From: Saccharibacillus qingshengii
GTDB taxonomy: Bacteria; Bacillota; Bacilli; Paenibacillales; Paenibacillaceae
Assembly (NCBI RefSeq): GCF_013185195.1
Contig: NZ_JAAZWC010000038.1
Coordinates: 1 to 39,615 of the forward strand
Reading direction: 5' to 3'
Length of the DNA: 39,615 bases
Positions 15,317 to 26,767 of the stretch are shown in pieces (the stretch's first letter is position 1; each line of letters opens with the position of its first letter). The notes under the pieces are model-generated. The model was not told the origin of the DNA. It ran no database searches and saw nothing but the letters and a program-made list of their open reading frames with translations. The position numbers and the translations under genes were made by a program.

Positions 15317-16423
15317 TTAGTTGCCCCCTTTGAATAGTTCGCGCAGCCTGCGCTCGATCACGTGGATATCGTCGCCGAGCAGCGGCCGCGGGTCCAGATC
15401 GAAATAACCCTGCCGCGCTCCGTAGTCGCGCGTGTAGATCGCGATCTCACCGCTTTTCAGCGCTTCGACCGTCTGCACCGCGTCCGTGCCTGCCATCTGC
15501 GGGTCGATCTGCACGCGGGCCCGGTAGATGGCGCGGCCCGCTTCGTCCTGCACGAGGCTAACGCGGATTCCGTCCAGCTCGCCGAGCGGCAGCAGCGCTT
15601 GCAGCGTTTCTTTTTCCTGCTGACTGCGGTCGGGTTTGTCCAGGTATTCGTCCAGCGCCTGAAGCAGGCCGAACGTCGTTTCCTTGCCGACTTTCATACT
15701 GCGGCCGATGCCGTGCAGCTGCACTTTGACCGCGTCGACGTAACGCTGCTTGCCTGCCACAACGCCCGACGTCGGCCCTTCGATCGCTTTGGAGCCGCTA
15801 AAAATGACCAGGTCGGAGCACGCCGCGTAACGCTGCAGGTCTTCTTCGGCTGCCGCGTCGATGATAAGCGGCAGGCCGAGCTTTTGCGCCAACGCCCACG
15901 TTTCTTCGACGGACGCCATGTTTTTTTGGACCGCGTGATGCGATTTGACGTAGAGGATCGCCGCCGTGCGTTCCGTCACCGCGTCTTCGAGCTGCGCCGT
16001 CGTGCCTTCGTTGGCATAGCCGGCTTCGACGACCGTTCCGCCGCCCAGATAGACCATCGTGTCGACCGGCGCGCCGTATTGGACGTTGTGGCCTTTGAGC
16101 ATGACGATCTCATTTTGCAAAAGAGGAGATCGGTGCAGCCGCAGGCTGGCCCCGACCTTCCCGCCCGTGACGATACCGGCGACCGACAGGGCGATGCCGC
16201 TCGAGGCGGAGTTGACGACGAGCGCCGATTCGAACCCGAGCAGATCCGCGATCCGCGATCCGGCCTTGTCGACCAGATCGGCGATCTCGACGTAGCTCTG
16301 TCCGCCGGCCCGCATCGCGTCCATCACCGTATCCGTCGGCGCGGACACGCCGAGAATGCTCATTCTTCCGCTTGCGTTGATGACCCGCTTAAGACCGTAC
16401 TTGGCATGCAGTGTACTTCCCAT
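15317..16423 (-). CDS. dgaE: DgaE-type PLP-dependent D-glucosaminate(-6-phosphate) ammonia-lyase
   Basis: A 368-residue SelA-like, fold type I PLP enzyme. The start YGLKRVINASGRMSILGVS is typical of the DgaE family. The IIDAAAEEDL segment supplies the PLP-ring aspartate, and FSGSKAIEGPTSG carries the likely PLP lysine, Lys212. In Salmonella DgaE deaminates and dehydrates D-glucosaminate 6-phosphate to KDPG. Here no PTS gene is present and a KDG-type kinase is, so the substrate may be the unphosphorylated acid. The start at 16423 gives a 35-bp overlap with the upstream amidohydrolase gene; the N-terminus matches the family, so the overlap is probably real. Confidence 0.85.
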   Translation of the reverse strand: MGSTLHAKYGLKRVINASGRMSILGVSAPTDTVMDAMRAGGQSYVEIADLVDKAGSRIADLLGFESALVVNSASSGIALSVAGIVTGGKVGASLRLHRSPLLQNEIVMLKGHNVQYGAPVDTMVYLGGGTVVEAGYANEGTTAQLEDAVTERTAAILYVKSHHAVQKNMASVEETWALAQKLGLPLIIDAAAEEDLQRYAACSDLVIFSGSKAIEGPTSGVVAGKQRYVDAVKVQLHGIGRSMKVGKETTFGLLQALDEYLDKPDRSQQEKETLQALLPLGELDGIRVSLVQDEAGRAIYRARVQIDPQMAGTDAVQTVEALKSGEIAIYTRDYGARQGYFDLDPRPLLGDDIHVIERRLRELFKGGN

Positions 16424-17504
16424 TCACAACCATTCCTTCGGCTTGGATCGTCTGACGCGACATGCGCGTGCTTCCTTCGGAATCCGTCAGCAGGGACGGC
16501 TTGTCTTCAACGGAAAAAAGGGTCAGGTTCGCGGCGTCGCCGACCCGGATACGGCCGAGCTCCGGACGGTTCAGCCAGTCGGCGGGGCGTTTCGTGACCG
16601 CGTCGATCACGTCCGCCAGCGGGTAACCGAGCGACAGGAACTTGGTCAGCACGCTGGCCATGCCGTAGACGGGACCGTGGAGCCGGTTGCCGCGGTAAAT
16701 ATCGGTGCTGATCGTATCGAAAAAAACGCCGGCGCGCCGCGCCTGTTCGGCCGTCTTGAACGAGAAGCTGGCGGTGCCGTGCCCGACGTCAAGCTTCACG
16801 CCGCGCGCGATCGCGTCACGCAGCACCGGCAGCGGCTGGCCGATGTCGTCGAACAGATTGTTGGCTTTGCCGTTCAGGTAATGGGTGACAATATCGCCGC
16901 GCCGCAGCAAAGGGATGACGTCTTCGATCGCCGGAGGCGCCGAGCCGATATGGGTCATCAGCGGCAGCCCGGCGGTATCTGCGATCGCGACCGCCCGGCG
17001 CAGCGGTTCGAGGCCGTTGTCGCCGACGACGCTGCCGCTGATGCGCGCTTTGAAGCCGACGACGAAGCCGGTCTGCGCGCGCGCCGCCGAGAGGGCGGCT
17101 TCGCGGTCGATCCACTCCAGGCGCGACAGTTCGTCGACCCGCTGCAGCCCGAGACGCGACACGTTGAGAAAAGCGAGCAGCCGCGTCCGGGCGCCGCTCC
17201 GGCTTGCGGCAAGCTCGGCGATCCGGTCGGCGCCGCAGCTGCCCGCATCGACGATCGTGGTCGAGCCGCAGCGAATGCCGATCTCGTCGATCGCGTCGCC
17301 GTAAGGTTCGAATTCGGGAAAAGCATGCACGTGCAGATCGATCCAGCCGCTGGATACATACAGGCCTTCGCAGTCGACGGAACGCCCTGCAGCAGCGTTG
17401 GTGCCGGGCGGCGTCAGTCCGGCGATCACGCCGTTTTCCACGGTCAGGTCCACGGCGCGCCCGTCCGGGAGACGGACCTGCCGCAGTACGAGATTCGTTT
17501 GCAT
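16389..17504 (-). CDS. amidohydrolase/deacetylase family metallohydrolase
   Basis: A 371-residue amidohydrolase-superfamily enzyme and the first gene of the operon. GWIDLHVH gives the metal-binding His58/His60, GFKARISG a candidate carboxylated lysine, and LMTHIG, DIVTHYLNG, LDVGHG and FDTISTDIY the further metal ligands. Relatives encoded next to DgaE/DgaF genes are annotated as putative deacetylases of unknown substrate. By context it may deacylate an N-acyl sugar acid such as N-acetyl-D-glucosaminate, supplying the ammonia-lyase. That substrate is inference. The palindromic operator candidate lies about 90 bp upstream. Confidence 0.82.
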   Translation of the reverse strand: MQTNLVLRQVRLPDGRAVDLTVENGVIAGLTPPGTNAAAGRSVDCEGLYVSSGWIDLHVHAFPEFEPYGDAIDEIGIRCGSTTIVDAGSCGADRIAELAASRSGARTRLLAFLNVSRLGLQRVDELSRLEWIDREAALSAARAQTGFVVGFKARISGSVVGDNGLEPLRRAVAIADTAGLPLMTHIGSAPPAIEDVIPLLRRGDIVTHYLNGKANNLFDDIGQPLPVLRDAIARGVKLDVGHGTASFSFKTAEQARRAGVFFDTISTDIYRGNRLHGPVYGMASVLTKFLSLGYPLADVIDAVTKRPADWLNRPELGRIRVGDAANLTLFSVEDKPSLLTDSEGSTRMSRQTIQAEGMVVNGKYTACQVRS

Positions 17505-17594
17505 GATTCACCTGCTTTCTTTCATTAGAAATGGGAATCTGAACGTCGGAGTGGAGAGGCCGTTCCATTCCAAGATACCACCGCTTATCCTGAA

Positions 17595-17618
17595 AAACAA
17601 TATAACGTTATAATGTTT
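17595..17618 (-). promoter_or_regulatory. 24-bp palindromic operator candidate upstream of the dga-like operon
   Basis: Bases 17595-17606 and 17607-17618 are inverted copies with one mismatched pair, centred on AACGTT. Bases 17600-17619 are identical to 183-202. The position, 90 bp upstream of an operon that encodes a HutC-type repressor, fits an autoregulatory operator. Confidence 0.65.
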
Positions 17619-17620
17619 AG

Positions 17621-19321
<1,701 letters not shown>

Positions 19322-19411
19322 GCCAAACGCCGATCCGGGCGAATATTCCGGAGCGGCAGTTTTTCTTCATAACAAGTAAGGAACGATGGGATCGACTCAC
19401 GATCGACGAAG

Positions 19412-19443
19412 CGGACCGGGCTGTTTGCCCGGTCCGTTTTTTT
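19412..19443 (+). terminator. guaB terminator
   Basis: CGGACCGGGC pairs perfectly with GCCCGGTCCG around a TGTTT loop, followed by seven T residues (19437-19443). Confidence 0.95.
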
Positions 19444-19590
19444 GTCGGGAAGTTTGGGAGGCAGCCGTGCTTCCTATCCCCGACAGACACAGCGCCCCGG
19501 GTCGATTTCTTCCGCTGCCGCAGAGCCTTTTGAAGACGCAGGACTTTCCGATCTGTCACATTCCGTGGGAAGACAGGCCGCCCGGGGCTG

Positions 19591-19599
19591 TGGTAGACT
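19591..19599 (+). promoter_or_regulatory. possible extended -10 promoter for dacA
   Basis: TGGTAGACT is a TGN-type extended -10 box about 50 bp upstream of the dacA start. No clear -35 box is seen. Confidence 0.35.
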
Positions 19600-19648
19600 A
19601 GAAAAGCATGACAAGAAATTTAGCCAGCCGAGGGGAGTACTTAATCCA

Positions 19649-21076
19649 TTGAAAAGCCTGACTGCTTCTAACCGCAAAGTCGAGAAAAAACGGATTCTTC
19701 CGCCCAAGTTTCTGAAAAGAACCGCGGCATCCGTTCTTCTTATCCATATGCTCTGTCTGTCCGCCGTTCCGGCCAATCTGGCCGGTGCCGCAGCTGCCGA
19801 TACGACCAAATCGCAAACGACCGATACCAAGAAGGCAGCCGAGAAACCTGCCGCACAGAAAGCGATCCCGACCGTCGAGAGCCTGAAGCTTGCCGCCAAA
19901 TCGGCGGTTCTGCTGGAGCCGACGACCGGAGAAATCATCATGTCGCTGAACGCCGACGTGGCTCTGCCTCCGGCCAGCATGACCAAGATGATGACCGAAT
20001 ACATCGTGGCCGAACAGGTCAAGCAGGGGAAAATGAGCTGGGAAGACGTCGTGACGGTCAGCAAGAATGCCGCCGCGCAGGTCGGCTCCCGCGTCTTCCT
20101 GGCCGAAGGCGACCAGCACACCGTCAAGGATCTGTATATCGCCATGGCGATCGGTTCCGCGAACGACGCTACCGTGGCATTGGCCGAAACGGTGGCGCCT
20201 ACGGAGACGGAGTTTGTCAAACTGATGAACAGCGAAGCCAAGCGCATGGGCATGACCACCGCGCACTTCGCCAATTCGACGGGTCTGAATATTGCCGATA
20301 TGCCGGCGGATTCGCGTCCGGCCGACGGCAAAGAAACCGTGATGTCCGCGATCGATGCCGCCCTGTTGGCGAAATACATCGTGACCGACCATCCGGACTT
20401 CAACGAATTCACGACGATTCCGTTCTACCAATTCCGTCCGGGCGACAGCGGCCGGATCGAGAACCTGGATTGGATGCTGGAATCGAACGCCGACGTGCCG
20501 AACTTCAAAGCTTATGCCTACAAAGGATTGGACGGTCTCAAGACCGGTCATACCGAAGCGGCAGGCAACAACTTTACCGGTACGGCCGTGCGCGACGGCA
20601 TGCGTCTGATCAGCGTCGTGATGGGAACCGATGCCAACGACCAGGGCTCGCGTTTCGTCGAAACCCGCAAAGTGCTGGATTACGGTTTCAACCACTTCGA
20701 AATCAAAGAACTCGTGAAAGCCAACCAGGCGCTTGAAGCCGAAGAGCCTGTAGCCGTAAACAAAGGCAAAGAAGAAACGGTCGCTTACGAAACGGCCGGA
20801 GCGCTCAGCTTCGTCGTGCCGAAAGGTGCCGATGCCAGCGCGCTCAAGGTAAAGCCGAGCGTGGAAGCTTCCCTCGAAGCGCCGGTCGCCAAAGGCGACA
20901 AAGTCGGCACCGCGACCTACACGTACAAAGCGGAAGGCATGACCGAAGCCCAGACGAAGACCGTCGATCTGGTTGCTTCCGCAGACGTGGAGAAGGCAGG
21001 CTGGTTCAAACAGCTGCTCCGGGCCATCGGCGGATTCTTCTCCGACCTGTTCGAAGGCATCAAAAACCTCTTCTAA
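19649..21076 (+). CDS. dacA: D-alanyl-D-alanine carboxypeptidase (PBP5-type)
   Basis: A 475-residue low-molecular-weight penicillin-binding protein that trims the terminal D-Ala from peptidoglycan stem peptides. A signal/anchor segment at about residues 25-50 is followed by a Lys/Ala/Thr-rich linker. The serine DD-peptidase motifs are S110-MT-K113, S170-A-N172 and K298-T-G. The C-terminus is a PBP5_C-like beta domain and ends in an amphipathic helix (WFKQLLRAIGGFFSDLFEGI), the usual membrane anchor. TTG 19649 has AGGGGAG about 11 bases upstream. The guaB-dacA-pdxS order is as in Bacillus. Confidence 0.94.
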   Translation: MKSLTASNRKVEKKRILPPKFLKRTAASVLLIHMLCLSAVPANLAGAAAADTTKSQTTDTKKAAEKPAAQKAIPTVESLKLAAKSAVLLEPTTGEIIMSLNADVALPPASMTKMMTEYIVAEQVKQGKMSWEDVVTVSKNAAAQVGSRVFLAEGDQHTVKDLYIAMAIGSANDATVALAETVAPTETEFVKLMNSEAKRMGMTTAHFANSTGLNIADMPADSRPADGKETVMSAIDAALLAKYIVTDHPDFNEFTTIPFYQFRPGDSGRIENLDWMLESNADVPNFKAYAYKGLDGLKTGHTEAAGNNFTGTAVRDGMRLISVVMGTDANDQGSRFVETRKVLDYGFNHFEIKELVKANQALEAEEPVAVNKGKEETVAYETAGALSFVVPKGADASALKVKPSVEASLEAPVAKGDKVGTATYTYKAEGMTEAQTKTVDLVASADVEKAGWFKQLLRAIGGFFSDLFEGIKNLF

Positions 21077-21090
21077 AGGCGTGCGAACGA

Positions 21091-21119
21091 TTGTATATCG
21101 ATTATCTCTGTTGTAAAAT
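21091..21119 (+). promoter_or_regulatory. promoter of the pdxST-serS operon
   Basis: TTGTAT (21091-21096) and TAAAAT (21114-21119) are spaced 17 bp apart, placing the transcript start about 45 bp upstream of pdxS. Confidence 0.7.
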
Positions 21120-21172
21120 AAATCGTTAGAACATCTGTGCAAAAATCGTGAATGATCAGGGGGCTAAGAAGA

Positions 21173-22054
21173 ATGGAAGCAGGAACATCGCGCGTTAAAA
21201 GAGGTATGGCGGAAATGCAAAAAGGTGGCGTCATCATGGACGTCATGAACGCCGAACAGGCGAAAATCGCCGAAGCGGCAGGAGCCACGGCCGTTATGGC
21301 GCTGGAACGCGTGCCGTCCGACATTCGTGCAGCAGGCGGAGTCGCCCGTATGGCTGATCCGACCATTGTTGAAGAAGTCATGAAGGTCGTCTCGATTCCC
21401 GTGATGGCCAAAGCTCGCATCGGGCATTACGTGGAAGCGAAAGTGCTGGAATCGCTTGGCGTCGATTATATCGACGAGAGCGAAGTGCTGACGCCTGCGG
21501 ACGAAGTCTTCCATATCGACAAGCAGGAATTCACGATTCCGTTCGTCTGCGGTGCCAAAGACCTCGGTGAAGCGCTGCGCCGAATCGGGGAAGGCGCTTC
21601 GATGCTTCGGACCAAAGGCGAGCCGGGCACAGGCAATATCGTGGAGGCGGTCCGTCATATGCGTCTGATCAACGGCCAGATTCGCAGAGTGAAGAATCTG
21701 TCCAAAGACGAATTGTATGCCGAAGCGAAAAACCTCGGTGTTTCCTATGAAGTTCTTCTGGATATTCACCAACACGGCAAGCTTCCGGTCGTCAATTTTG
21801 CGGCAGGCGGCGTAGCGACTCCGGCCGATGCGGCCTTGATGATGCACCTCGGTGCGGACGGCGTATTTGTCGGCTCCGGCATTTTCAAATCCGACAATCC
21901 GGAAAAGTTCGCTCGAGCCATCGTGGAAGCGACCACTCATTATGACGACTACCGCCTGATTGCCGAAGTTTCCAAGAACCTGGGCGCACCGATGAAAGGG
22001 ATCGACATCAAGCAGTTGGCTCCGTCGGAGCGTATGCAGGATCGCGGCTGGTAA
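21173..22054 (+). CDS. pdxS: pyridoxal 5'-phosphate synthase lyase subunit PdxS
   Basis: A 293-residue PdxS/SNZ (beta/alpha)8 barrel. It makes PLP from ribose 5-phosphate, glyceraldehyde 3-phosphate and ammonia, the last delivered by PdxT. The hallmark segments [52 protein letters not shown] and the C-terminal barrel are intact. ATG 21173 has AGGGGG 9 bases upstream and matches the family length; an ATG at 21152 lies before this ribosome site. pdxT follows after 5 bp, as usual for this two-subunit complex. Confidence 0.97.
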   Translation: MEAGTSRVKRGMAEMQKGGVIMDVMNAEQAKIAEAAGATAVMALERVPSDIRAAGGVARMADPTIVEEVMKVVSIPVMAKARIGHYVEAKVLESLGVDYIDESEVLTPADEVFHIDKQEFTIPFVCGAKDLGEALRRIGEGASMLRTKGEPGTGNIVEAVRHMRLINGQIRRVKNLSKDELYAEAKNLGVSYEVLLDIHQHGKLPVVNFAAGGVATPADAALMMHLGADGVFVGSGIFKSDNPEKFARAIVEATTHYDDYRLIAEVSKNLGAPMKGIDIKQLAPSERMQDRGW

Positions 22055-22059
22055 GCAAG

Positions 22060-23956
<1,897 letters not shown>

Positions 23957-23964
23957 AGCTTGAG

Positions 23965-24035
23965 TCCTATCCGCCGCTTCGTTTTGTGCCAAGTTATAGA
24001 CCTTGCGCGAAGCGGAGCGATGCGATATGATAGGA
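23965..24035. terminator. nested inverted repeat after serS
   Basis: TCCTATC (23965-23971) pairs with GATAGGA (24029-24035), and inside it CCGCTTCG (23974-23981) pairs with CGAAGCGG (24008-24015). It lies immediately after serS. It lacks a T run, so it may slow or end transcription with help, or protect the 3' end. Confidence 0.4.
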
Positions 24036-24143
24036 ACGGACATTTACGAATCGTCCAGGCCTACTAACAAGATTAAGAGATTTTCGCTAGGCGCAGAATT
24101 CTTCAAATCGCTTTGCCCAGAGGGGTATGCAATTTGAATACTC

Positions 24144-24232
24144 GGAGAGGTACCGAAGCGGTCATAACGGGGCGGTCTTGAAAACCGTTAGGGGGCAACT
24201 CCACATGGGTTCGAATCCCATCCTCTCCGCCA
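24144..24232 (+). tRNA. tRNA-Ser (anticodon UGA)
   Basis: An 89-base tRNA. The acceptor GGAGAGG pairs with CCTCTCC, with an encoded GCCA 3' end. The anticodon loop CTTGAAA carries TGA at 24179-24181. A long variable arm (TTAGGGGGCAACTCCACAT) and a GGGTTCGAATCCC T arm are present. The long variable arm confirms a serine tRNA that reads UCN codons, mainly UCA. Confidence 0.97.
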
Positions 24233-24278
24233 GTTTAAAATTCCCCTTGCTGCATAGGGTATGCGGCGAGTCTAACCG

Positions 24279-24318
24279 AAACGCACTTTACCGTTGAATA
24301 ACGGGAAGTGCGTTTTTT
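24279..24318 (+). terminator. terminator after tRNA-Ser
   Basis: AACGCACTT...CCGT pairs with ACGG...AAGTGCGTT and is followed by six T residues. It ends transcription from the tRNA gene. Confidence 0.85.
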
Positions 24319-24407
24319 GTGCTGCGCTCCTTTCGATCGTTCCCTCCATTTTACAATCTTATTTTCCAGGTTTAAAATGGTCGTTAATAAAGGAAAGGGG
24401 TACCGCC

Positions 24408-25355
24408 ATGAAGATTCTCATTGTGGGTTATTTTAGCGAGGTTTCGCAGTCAACTCTCGTGAAGTATTTCCCTCAAGACTGGAATGTTGTCATTGTCCCG
24501 CCGGGAAACGAAATGCTGGATCATATTGCAGATTGTCACGTCATCATCCCCGAACCTATCCAAGTGGATCATTCACTTCTTTCTCGCGCCCCAAAATTGA
24601 AACTGGTTCAGACAGGCGCGGGATTTGATAACGTCGATGTACCCGCCTGTACGCAGCTTGGCATTTGGGTGGCCAATGCGGCAGGAGTGAATGCGCAGGC
24701 GGTGGCCGAGCACGTTATGGCTTTGATCTTGTCCTACTATAAGAATATCCCGTTTCTGGATCGCTTCATGAAGAACAGAGAAGACGAGAGTCGATTGGAC
24801 TATACGGGAAGTGAACTGGAAGGCCAAACGATTGGCATTATCGGTCTGGGCGCTATCGGCAAAAAAGTGGCTGCGTTTTGTAATGTTTTTGATATGAAGG
24901 TGCAGGCTTATGGGAAAACGGGCGCTGTCCAACCTGACGATTTGGCTCAAAGGACAGATTTGGATACCCTGCTGAGCACATCGGACATCATCAGCGTACA
25001 CCTTCCCCTGAATGAACAGACCAAGCGGCTGATCGACAAAAAGGCATTCAAGAAAATGAAGAAAAATGCGCTTTTTATCAATACGGCCCGCGGAGGGATT
25101 GTCGACGAACAAGACTTGATCCATGCTTTAAAAAATGGGGATATTGCAGGCGCCTGTCTGGATGTGTTCGAATCCGAGCCTCTTTCCCTGGACAGCGAGC
25201 TTCGCCATCTGAATAATGTGATTCTGACTCCCCATACTGCGGGGATGCCGGACGGTCGGAAGTTTCACAGAAAAAGATACGATTTCTTCATAGAGAATAT
25301 AAAACGTGTCGAAAACGGAGAAGCCCCCGCAAGCAAACTCAATCAACTTCCATAG
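24408..25355 (+). CDS. D-isomer-specific 2-hydroxyacid dehydrogenase
   Basis: A 315-residue NAD(P)-dependent dehydrogenase of the SerA/D-lactate family. The Rossmann motif GLGAIG is at residues 146-151. Catalytic Arg228 is in NTARGGIVDE, Glu at about 257 in FESEP, and His276 in LTPHTAGMP. At about 315 residues it lacks the C-terminal ACT domain of SerA, so the substrate is a small 2-keto acid that cannot be named. ATG 24408 has AAAGGGG upstream. Base composition is visibly lower in GC than that of its housekeeping neighbours, and it sits next to a tRNA gene, which hints at acquisition. It stands alone between two terminators. Confidence 0.88.
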   Translation: MKILIVGYFSEVSQSTLVKYFPQDWNVVIVPPGNEMLDHIADCHVIIPEPIQVDHSLLSRAPKLKLVQTGAGFDNVDVPACTQLGIWVANAAGVNAQAVAEHVMALILSYYKNIPFLDRFMKNREDESRLDYTGSELEGQTIGIIGLGAIGKKVAAFCNVFDMKVQAYGKTGAVQPDDLAQRTDLDTLLSTSDIISVHLPLNEQTKRLIDKKAFKKMKKNALFINTARGGIVDEQDLIHALKNGDIAGACLDVFESEPLSLDSELRHLNNVILTPHTAGMPDGRKFHRKRYDFFIENIKRVENGEAPASKLNQLP

Positions 25356-25370
25356 CAGTGCCAAAGTCAG

Positions 25371-25403
25371 CCGCCTTCTTCTACACCCGGAGAGGCGGTT
25401 TTT
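25371..25403 (+). terminator. terminator after the dehydrogenase gene
   Basis: CCGCCT pairs with AGGCGG around a 16-base loop, and TTTTTAT follows. Confidence 0.7.
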
Positions 25404-25424
25404 ATGTATGCTGAAACGAAAAAA

Positions 25425-25528
25425 TGTATAAGTATACAGTTCCTTTTGCCGGAAAACAAGTTGAAAACGAGACAAACTGTCAAAGGATATGGCATAATTG
25501 AGAGGAATACTTGTATGCAGAAGTATAC
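25425..25528. promoter_or_regulatory. operator-like inverted repeats upstream of the yitT-type gene
   Basis: TGTATA-AG-TATACA (25425-25438) is a perfect 6-2-6 inverted repeat. A related but looser arrangement, GTAT...ATAC, occurs at 25513-25528, closer to the gene. Between them TTGAAA (25461) may be a -35 box. This suggests a repressor-controlled promoter; the regulator is unknown. Confidence 0.35.
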
Positions 25529-25595
25529 GGCGACCATTTATCGGTAAAGGAGAGACCCTATAGCCGCATCCAATCCAAGGGAAGGAAAGTGAATA

Positions 25596-26504
25596 ATGAA
25601 TGAAACCCTAACCCCGGCTCCGGCACGCAAGCCTTCTGCACCGCGTGCACATGGAAAAAGAACGGTTAAGCAAATTGTAACGAGAACCTTTTTTATCGTC
25701 TTCGGCGCAGTGATGGTTGCCGTTGCTTTGGAGCTTTTCCTCGTCCCAAACGAGATCACCGACGGCGGAATTACCGGCATTTCGGTGATGGCCTCTTATC
25801 TCAGCGGTTGGAAACTCGGTATTTTCCTATTTATCTTAAACCTCCCTTTTCTTATTGTCGGTTATAAACAGATCGGCAAGACTTTTGCTTTATCCACGCT
25901 GCTTGGTATTACGGTTCTTTCGATCGGTACCGTGCTGCTTCACCCTGTGGAGGCGTTCGTGTCGGATAGCCTGCTTGCTTTTGTGTTCGGCGGTATTTTT
26001 CTGGGTGTCGGTACGGGAATCGTCATTCGCAACGGCGGTTCGCTCGACGGAACGGAGATTATCGCTATTCTGGTTTCCCGCAAAACGCCTTTTTCCGTCG
26101 GGGAAATCGTCATGTTCGTCAACTTGTTCATTTTATCCGGAGCAGGCTTTGTATTCGGTTGGGACCAGGCTTTATTCTCGATTCTTGCCTACTATATCGC
26201 CTATAAGATGATCGATGTGACTATTGAAGGAATGAACGAATCCAAATCGGTATGGATCATCAGCGATCAGATCGACGAGATCGGCAACGCGATTCTGGAC
26301 CGTTTGGGACGCGGAGTCACGTATCTGGCTGGCGAGGGCGGATTTACGGGAGACCCGAAGAAAGTCATTTTCTGCGTGATTACCCGGCTTGAAGAAGCCA
26401 AGCTCAAAGAGATCGTGAATCAATTCGACGACAAAGCTTTTCTGGCTATCGGAAATATCCATGATGTCAAAGGCGGCCGCTTCAAGAAAAAAGATATCCA
26501 TTAA
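25596..26504 (+). CDS. YitT family membrane protein (DUF161/DUF2179)
   Basis: A 302-residue integral membrane protein. About five to six hydrophobic segments cover residues 25-205, with the YitT signatures LFLVPNEITDGGITGISV and NGGSLDGTEIIAI. A cytoplasmic DUF2179 domain at the C-terminus (about 215-300) includes RGVTYLAGEGGFTGDPKKV. Function in this family is not established, although a transport role is often assumed. ATG 25596 is preceded by GGAAGGAAAG. It is monocistronic, with a terminator right after it. Confidence 0.9.
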   Translation: MNETLTPAPARKPSAPRAHGKRTVKQIVTRTFFIVFGAVMVAVALELFLVPNEITDGGITGISVMASYLSGWKLGIFLFILNLPFLIVGYKQIGKTFALSTLLGITVLSIGTVLLHPVEAFVSDSLLAFVFGGIFLGVGTGIVIRNGGSLDGTEIIAILVSRKTPFSVGEIVMFVNLFILSGAGFVFGWDQALFSILAYYIAYKMIDVTIEGMNESKSVWIISDQIDEIGNAILDRLGRGVTYLAGEGGFTGDPKKVIFCVITRLEEAKLKEIVNQFDDKAFLAIGNIHDVKGGRFKKKDIH

Positions 26505-26531
26505 TTATCCTTGTTAATAAAAGGGTATTAA

Positions 26532-26576
26532 GGCAGGACTTAAGAGCCTGAATGGTTCTTGGGACCTGTCTTTTTT
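26532..26576 (+). terminator. terminator after the yitT-type gene
   Basis: GGCAGG...AAGAGCC pairs with GGTTCTT...CCTGTC around TGAAT, followed by six T residues (26571-26576). Confidence 0.85.
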
Positions 26577-26605
26577 ATAAGGCTTATTGGCCGATTTTGG
26601 AATTT

Positions 26606-26632
26606 TGAAACTTTTCGAAACAGATTCACGTA
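26606..26632 (+). promoter_or_regulatory. candidate ECF-sigma promoter for the lipoprotein gene
   Basis: TGAAAC (26606-26611) and CGTA (26629-26632) are separated by 17 bp. This resembles SigW/SigM-type promoters (TGAAAC, 16-17 bp, CGTA). It lies about 135 bp upstream of the lipoprotein start, and no good sigma-A promoter competes in the 190-bp gap. Confidence 0.4.
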
Positions 26633-26767
26633 TACTTAGACGAGTCCGGAAACATAAGCCGATTAGATGGAAATTCAAGGGTTTGAGAGTTTCGATGTTT
26701 AACCGTTGGGGTAAGAGGGTAACAGGACGATTTAAAACACATACAGATCTAAAGGGGAGAACAAAAC

